From Teleogryllus oceanicus (lineage: Eukaryota > Arthropoda > Insecta > Orthoptera > Gryllidae), in the NCBI GenBank assembly GCA_964035755.1, contig CAXIVR010000008.1, positions 29,965,087-30,029,086 on the forward strand: a stretch of 64,000 bases of DNA, written 5' to 3'. This document shows, piece by piece, positions 57,930-64,000 of this stretch. The notes below the pieces were generated by a model, which saw only the letters and a program-made list of their open reading frames with translations, did no database searches and was not told the DNA's origin. Position numbers and translations under genes: made by a program. Position 1 is the stretch's first letter. The number at the start of each line of letters is the position of its first letter.

Positions 57930-58539
57930 CTTTGTTGTGGTAAGGCTTCTATAAATGACCTGAGTGCACCCTCCGGTAACTCAGGACGCACATCAGCAAA
58001 AATTACTGGTTCTGCATTATGTGCTAGTCTGCCTGCTGCAGTGAACATTTCAGGCGTGAAGTGCTCGCCCATAAATGCCTTAACGCTTGTAGAAATTTCC
58101 AAGGGCAAGATGCCAGTCGGGTCCCCAATTGCCTTTAGCCATTTCAAACACGTGTAATAAGATAAGTAATGTATTATTGAGCTCTTATAGTTATATCAAA
58201 ATCACCTTAATGTTATTACAGCTATTATAACTTATCAATTGCATGATTATAAAAGCAACCAGTGCCTTCATGGCTTAAATACATTGGATGTTCGTAATAA
58301 TTGCAAGTGTTTACAATAACCTGACAAATAATTACATTATTTAAATTAATTTCATGTATTATTTAGTGACATAGTTAATTTTATTATCTAACTAAATAGT
58401 ACATTAAATAATTTTATGAGCCATGCAAGCATGAAATATCAGTTACCTTTCAGGATCTGTTGGAAACCTGAAGAATTGCCGTCCTCGTGATGTTTTGTTG
58501 TTTTGGGGTGGGTGCCCAACAACGCCTGAATTGGGGCAT
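57930..58539 (-). pseudogene. THAP-domain remnant, two exons
   Basis: Exon 1 (58539-58447) starts at an ATG. After a frame slip it reads VVGHPPQNNKTSRGRQFFRFPTDPER up to a GTAACT donor. The second part (about 58150-57930) reads KWLKAIGD, then AFMGEHFTPEMF, NAEPVIF and ELPEGALRSF up to a GTGTAC donor. The FxxFPxDPER-KWL, HFTPxxF and A-P-IF order is that of THAP zinc-finger domains (C2CH, DNA binding), found in host regulators and P-type transposases. Expected zinc cysteines are replaced (His and Met), the first-exon frame is shifted, and the second exon lacks an AG before GAAATGG. All three point to decay. Confidence 0.6.
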
Positions 58540-58992
58540 TTCGACTTCACAGCACACAGCGCGTCTCAGAAACTCAGAAAATCACAAATGCAAAAACGTT
58601 GACACGACTCCGTTACGTTTCCGCACAAAGCACATGAATAATTGCCGGGTCCGGCCTGTAGATTTCGCGCACCGCGCCTTCGACGCTATTGGCCCACCGA
58701 GGGGCTGAGATGGCGGAATTCAAATTCAAATACAATTCAAATAAGAACAGGGCCCGGCCTATCTAGTGGCAGAGGACTGGTCTATGGTGGAAATAACAAG
58801 GTGTAGCGCTCCGGAGGATGCGCAGTAGTAGCCAATCACGTTTGAACCCAGGGATGAAGCGCAAACGGCTGGTGCATGTGTTCATTTGCTTCCCATGGTG
58901 AAAATAACAAGGTGTATTGTGCGCAAGCCGCCGATTGTGGACCAATAATACCCCACCAAATGTGCGCCAAATTCAAATTATCTTCGCAGGCG
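58540..58992. other. GC-richer region upstream of the THAP remnant
   Basis: It contains an inverted CCAAT (ATTGGCCC, near 58690) and GAGATGGCGG, like a promoter. Direct repeats of AATAACAAGGTGTA occur at 58792-58805 and 58904-58917. No ORF with a recognised domain. Confidence 0.3.
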
Positions 58993-59663
58993 CGGACATT
59001 TTAAAATTATTTAAAAGAACGATATTTGTTTTTAAAATACTAATTTAATTTAGTCATGAACTTAACTATTAGTATATTGGTGTTATTTATGAAATGTTTG
59101 CAGTTTAAATATTTCACAAAAAATGTGAACAAAATGTGGGCTTGTTTTTCTATTAATATTTCTTATAGAGTAATTCTTATCCATTAAAATTCAACAGTTT
59201 TTATTCTTCAGATCTTTTTGCATTCAAAGAGAATATGAAACTATGAACAAAAATAATACAAATACAAATAAAAGTGGAATTGAGTGTTTACAGTACCTGG
59301 CCTCATATAATCTAACTCGAAAACCACAAACACATTATTTGCTCAGTACTTATTCAGAGACAAATATTTTCAAAAACAATATTAATAGAAGTGACAAACA
59401 TATGGAACACATTCCCCAAAATAATAGAAAACATAAATTCAAAAGAAATAGAGTGAAAATAATTAAAATAATGTGGCCAATACTATACGTTAGATCAGGT
59501 CATTGTATTTGTTCACATTTTTTGTAGATAACTGAAATATTTAAACTGCGAACATTTCATAAATAACACCAATATACTAATAGTTAAGTTCATGACTAAA
59601 TTAAATTAGTATTTTAAAAACAAATATCGTTCTTTTAAATAATTTTAAAATGTCTATGCTATG
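58993..59663. mobile_element. Foldback element with about 145-bp inverted arms
   Basis: The left arm (58995-59135) and right arm (59515-59662) are nearly identical in inverted order, from GACATTTTAAAATTATTTAA to CAAAAAATGTGAACAAA, with one small insertion in the right arm. A central 380-bp AT-rich spacer has no coding motif. A clear target duplication was not seen. Confidence 0.8.
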
Positions 59664-59686
59664 TTGCCACGCACTCCTTTTGGATT

Positions 59687-60534
59687 TTATAGTGATTTTT
59701 CTAAGGATGAGCCAAAGTGACAGCTAGTGCTGTAGCATAACCTGAAGGTTCTGGTCGTAGTGCCCTTGAGCTAATAGACTCCTTCCGCATTCGTTCGTTT
59801 GCTTACTTGCAAATGAAAGCTGGCTCTTCCTTTTTGTGTGATCCTCGTCCGACAAAAATATAGTGCGCGACAAATAATTGAAATTAGGAAGTGCAGTGTT
59901 ATGTGTTCTTCTGTAAAAATTCTTTTTTTTTTCTTCATATATTACATTAGATTTACTTTTTGTGTGATAAATATTATTTTTATTTTAAAACCGATACTTG
60001 AATGCGAGATCCATACTGATGCACGTGGTTCCCGCCTTTGTGCTGTTGTGTGGCGAGCTGCAATTGAGAGCTTTCTATTCACATTTATTTATTTATTTTA
60101 CGTAAAAAAAAACAGTTAAAAACTGCGTATGACGTGCTATGGGAAGAAGTGAATTGTGTACATTTTCAAAAAGTTATCAAATCCTACATTAAGTCATATA
60201 CTACTTAATTTTGAATTTTGAGGGAAAAAATCAACAAAAACTCCATATGGTAAAATCTATTCGTGGCAGTTTTTCTTTTACTGATTGTGAGAGCATGTTA
60301 GAGATTTTCCACTTCCCGAAATTAAATTTATATATTTCCCAGACTCGCGTACGTGCATCTTGCAAACTGTTGCGACTTCTGCATAGGGGATGTTTTCTGA
60401 GCGCCATTGGCACTTTACGAAGGGCGTAGCTGAACAGCTGTCGCGGCGAAGGATACTTCCCTGAAATACATGTGATGTTCACTTGTTTTCGTGAACTGTC
60501 ACTTTGGCTCATCTCTAGGAAAATCGCTCTATGC
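59687..60534. mobile_element. MITE with about 35-bp terminal inverted repeats
   Basis: The ends read GATTTTTCTAAGGATGAGCC (59694 on) and, inverted, GATTTTCCTAGAGATGAGCC (from 60526 leftwards). Both continue AAAGTGACAG. The interior has only short frames. A second, partial copy is at 43757-44290. The superfamily is not assigned. Confidence 0.75.
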
Positions 60535-60612
60535 TCCAGTTGGACTTGACCATGGTGGAAATGGATCAGCTGTTATGCTCTGTTCTTAGTAGGAACTTCT
60601 TATGGTAGCCAT

Positions 60613-60668
60613 ACACGTTACGATATACTTGCGCAAGTTTAGACTTGTACAAGTATATCTTAACGTGT
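60613..60668. repeat. Near-perfect 26-bp hairpin
   Basis: Arms 60613-60638 and 60643-60668 (ACACGTTACGATATACTTG / ACACGTTAAGATATACTTG on the two strands) have 3 mismatches and a 4-nt loop. It is probably a MITE relic. Confidence 0.75.
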
Positions 60669-62320
60669 TAAACCAACCCTAGGGGGTTTTTTGTCCATTT
60701 CTCTGGTATTTCCTCCTTTGAAGGATATAAAATGGGGAAAATAAATCAATCGAATAAATAAACAGATCATAAAATTGATAAAAGATTTATGATTTATAGT
60801 GACGTCCTATTTGTTTGACTCCTTTTCTGAAACAGCAGATTTTTCAAAGTTTCTCTCCCATTTTTAAACTATGTGGTGTTACTTGACAAGGAGGACATTT
60901 CCAACAGAAATTGAGCAACAAAATCTGAGATGATCAATACGTAGTGCCTCGGCGCAATACAGGTGCCTCGGCGCTACCCTAATTTTAATTTTAAAATATG
61001 AAATTTGCACTACGTTCCGCAACTCGTAATAAAAACTCATATGCTAAGATTTTGCGGATCTAATACCTTAATGGAAAATAAAAAATAAATCCTCTTTCTG
61101 ATTAATATACATTTAAAAAACTCCAAAATACATGTATTTCAATGTTGAACTCCGCAAATTTTGTGGGTGAGCGTCCCGATTTCATTTCACTGATTTTCCT
61201 TTCAAATATTACAAAAAGTATTTGTTGCTTTTAAAAATTAAAAGTTATTTTCCTAAATATATATTAAAATCATTTCTTATTTACTATTTATCAGTTTTTT
61301 TGTTAATTTACAGAATACGCTTTTGCGCTGAAGTGGATGAAAACGACTTTATGTCTACATCATGAATTTGGGACACATACAGTACTACATATCACAACCA
61401 ACCCGTCATATTTCAGGTAAGATATTTATTACACAAGTTATTTTTAAATTTTGTATTGATTCGTTATTGTTTGTTATTGCGATAGGGAAAATTGATATAC
61501 GCTGCATTACTTATCTGGTCAGAGGTGCTTGGTCACAAGAGAAATATGAAAGCAGTTGAATGGAATACAAGTTCTCTTATAGAGTAAATTATGGATAAAA
61601 TATAAAAGACGAAAACGAAGATATTACAACGTAATTCGTTAATTTAGTTAACGTCATTGCTTAATAATTAGTAAATAAATTAAATAAAAATAAATTAAGT
61701 AAATAATAAGTCTGAATCACTAAAACTAGAATTTACAAATATTGTATTTCAATGATCGAGATGACAAAAGTCCAAGAGCTTCGGGCATTTAGCCCTCAGC
61801 TTTCATAAGTAAATAACTATAATTTACAGAATTAGATGTTTGATTAAATAATTACCTATTAAAATTTGATCGCCATCACTAAAATCGACATATTAAATCA
61901 ATCCGATGATCATTGTCAGTAAATGCGGAAATGGTTAAATTAATGTTGAATATAATTGAGATTCTGGGGAAAAAAAATAAGATAATCCCAAAGTTGTTTG
62001 ATATTTTACGTTGTATTTAATTGCGATGCAAAGACGTAACGGGAACGCAAAGCAAGCTGAAGACCGATTGTTCTTTGAATGACGGGGGGTGAGCTCACAT
62101 GTCAGCGCTCTACACTCCGTTACAACTGCATCAAACCGGTTTTCTCGCGGAGGCACCACTGGCCAGCCAGCTCGTGTGGCCCCTCGGGCCCCAAGTTTGA
62201 ATAACGGTGGCTCGAAGCACAATTTAACGTGGCCAAATGAGTTGCGGTTCATTCGCACTCCAAAAAGACGCCCGGATCTCTATCACTGGTTGTCCACTCG
62301 CCGCTCCGCTCTCTTCTGAA
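60669..62320. other. No recognised gene
   Basis: A segment near 61765-61805 (GGGCATTTAGCCCTCAGC) may be a LINE or SINE 3' tail. A GC-rich patch at 62090-62320 has overlapping frames without domains. Confidence 0.4.
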
Positions 62321-62324
62321 ATTC

Positions 62325-62530
62325 ATTTTTTTACATTTAAGGTCGCATCAACAGCTAGGTCATAGGACCACTATTGCATTAAGTTATGGTAACTTGAGGG
62401 TGAAACGAGATGGTGATGATAAGGGTGAAAGGACGAACACAAATCGACCATGCCCGAGGCGGAGTCGAACCGCGACCATCGGTCCAACATCACTACGACA
62501 CTACTGCCTTAGCGATGTCGGCCGGGCGAT
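62325..62530 (-). mobile_element. tRNA-derived SINE, second family
   Basis: On the minus strand the head contains GGTTCGACTCC (B box; plus 62461-62471) preceded by a tRNA-like half. The body ends ATGCGACCTTAAATGTAAAAAAATG, i.e. an A-rich tail. The sequence differs from the SINEs at 14301 and 62966. Confidence 0.7.
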
Positions 62531-62965
62531 TCACCTTGCCATACGATTCAGGCAATTCATTTGCATTACGATTAACTATCGGAAGTACCCGTCATTGCCC
62601 ATTATCATCTTTTAAAAGAGGAATAAAATGAATGAAGACTTACGTTCTGTCCATAAAATAAAAGGGGTAATGTTACTAACATGCCTTTGTTCTTTCCCTA
62701 CTTCGCCGTTCACCACCCAGCCCTAACGTTCATATTATTTCCTCATAAGATATGTAGATTAAAAAAGCCATGTCAAGGTGGGGGAAGGGGAAGACAGGGG
62801 CGACGGCCGGGTGCTTGACCCTTACTCAGCCTGGTTGCAAGCATCCCACATGTGATGGAAAATATAAGTCCCCGCCCTGCACCCCTATTCCTTCCTGCCT
62901 GCTCCTAACCTGCCTCACTCCATCTTAATTCCTTGAATTGTTGCTGCCACTTTGGTTTGGTTTGG

Positions 62966-63489
62966 ATTTTTTTTTCGTGTTTCCGGCGCGTCAACGGCTT
63001 TGGTCATATTCCCTTAGTGTAGTGATGTTTTTCGAGAGGCGGTGATCTTCCTCGCTGGATGGTGAGATTCGGCGCCGACCTACCGTCTAGTGGGTTTCCC
63101 TAACCTGGACTCTCCTACCAGGGGGCACCGCACCAGCCGGACAAGCTCTAAGCTCCCGACCGGTCTCCCGGAATATGGGGGTGTAGTGCATGTTATTTAA
63201 GAGTGTGTATAAGGGGAGGGATAAGACAAGGGAAGAGGAAGGAAAGACCCGGCGCGGTCCGTGGTCCGTTTGGTGGGGTACTGCTCAGGCATTCGCCTGG
63301 TGTTGATCGAGAAACCACGGAAAACTACCGATCAGAGCGCCGGCCACTAGAATTTCTTCCAGGCAGCGACTGAATGCGACCTGGCTGAAAAGCTAGTGTC
63401 GAAAATCCTGTCCCGTCAGGGCTCGAACCTAGGACCTCCCGGTCTGAGGCGCTGAGTGGCATCAGTTGATGCACTGATACCGCTCTCGG
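62966..63489 (-). mobile_element. tRNA-derived SINE, same family as 14301-14853
   Basis: It is full length in inverted orientation with respect to the first copy. The B box is GGTTCGAGCCC (plus 63419-63429). Shared body blocks include CGGTAGTTTTCC-TGGTTTCTC and GGTAGGTCGGCGCCG. The tail is ACACGAAAAAAAAATCC. Flanking AGTGGCAGC / CGTGGCAAC may be an imperfect target duplication. Confidence 0.88.
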
Positions 63490-64000
63490 TGCGTTGCCAC
63501 GTACATACAACGTAGTAATACATTTATTTCTATATATTTAAAATACTAAGAGTTTTTGTTTAAAAAGAAATTTGAGTTTCTAATTCAAAAAATTTGTGAT
63601 TTTTGCTTTACAGGAAGGCATTATACACCCAAATGTCAGTTGCTATTTTAACCTGTTTTCCTTAATTTTCAAAATCTTAAAATTAATGGAATATAGCCAT
63701 CAGCAGTCATTAAGTTGTTCATTAGTCGTGTGTTGCATTTGACCTCAAGCTCTTGATCTAGCACGGGGAGGCGTGTGGGGATGGTATATTGAATGGGAAT
63801 ATAGGATTTTTTTAAGTTCGAAGATTAACCGTTTTAAAGTCTAAAGGTTAGTGAAGTGGCGACAATACCCAGCAGTCGTTGCTGTAGTCCACCACAACAT
63901 ACGTGTTCACTTCTTGATGAATATAAAATTTATTTCCAGAAATCCTAAAGCTATATTCACAATGTATGTGTATCATTGTTCAAATTAGTAAACTTTCCTC
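63490..64000. other. No recognised gene
   Basis: AT-rich to the window end. Nothing was recognised. Confidence 0.5.

Overview
The window is eukaryotic nuclear DNA, most likely from an arthropod, and the mix of elements suggests an insect with a large, transposon-rich genome. The evidence is AT-rich intergenic DNA, long microsatellites, GT-AG introns, tRNA-headed SINEs and insect-style transposons of many classes: piggyBac, Transib, hAT, Helitron, Ty3/gypsy, and Jockey-, CR1- and I-type LINEs. There is no bacterial gene organisation. The species cannot be named from the sequence alone.

One host gene is identified with confidence. It is the minus-strand orthologue of AP5M1, the mu subunit of the AP-5 adaptor complex. 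Seven exons were recognised by eye between 54954 and 45860, with a promoter-like block upstream (about 55150-55330). Its introns hold an I-type LINE (48358-50960), a CR1-like LINE (51905-52950), a second LINE tail and piggyBac remnants. One internal exon and the C-terminal exon were not found. A second possible host or transposase-derived locus is a decayed THAP-domain sequence at 57930-58539 (minus).

The rest is a layered transposon landscape. From left to right: a deleted piggyBac copy (110-854); GC-rich blocks of uncertain nature (2742-5060, 9431-10440, 12985-13430); a full-length tRNA-SINE with target duplication (14301-14853); a solo LTR (18162-18814); an LTR-to-LTR Ty3/gypsy element (21979-26526); a Jockey ORF1 remnant (26757-27930, minus); a Helitron helicase (29446-31210, minus); a BED-finger hAT transposase (31213-33990, minus); a 600-bp trinucleotide-periodic tract (34022-34640); a Jockey RT fragment (37337-38480); a Transib element with 5-bp target duplication (38605-41662) nested in the leader of a second LTR retroelement whose gag follows at 42480-43740; and several inverted-repeat (MITE or foldback) elements around 59-60.7 kb.

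The most interesting object is the Ty3/gypsy element. Between the integrase and the 3' LTR it carries a decayed but clearly recognisable macrodomain of the OARD1/TARG1 (ADP-ribose hydrolase) type. Its Gag leader also contains a SAP-like motif followed by short coiled-coil-like repeats. The RAG1-related Transib copy is second: all three catalytic blocks can still be traced. A diverged interspersed repeat family with a (GACGGACG)-like core recurs at least seven times and matches no family I can name. Nearly every transposon ORF is broken by stops or frameshifts, so no intact autonomous element is present.
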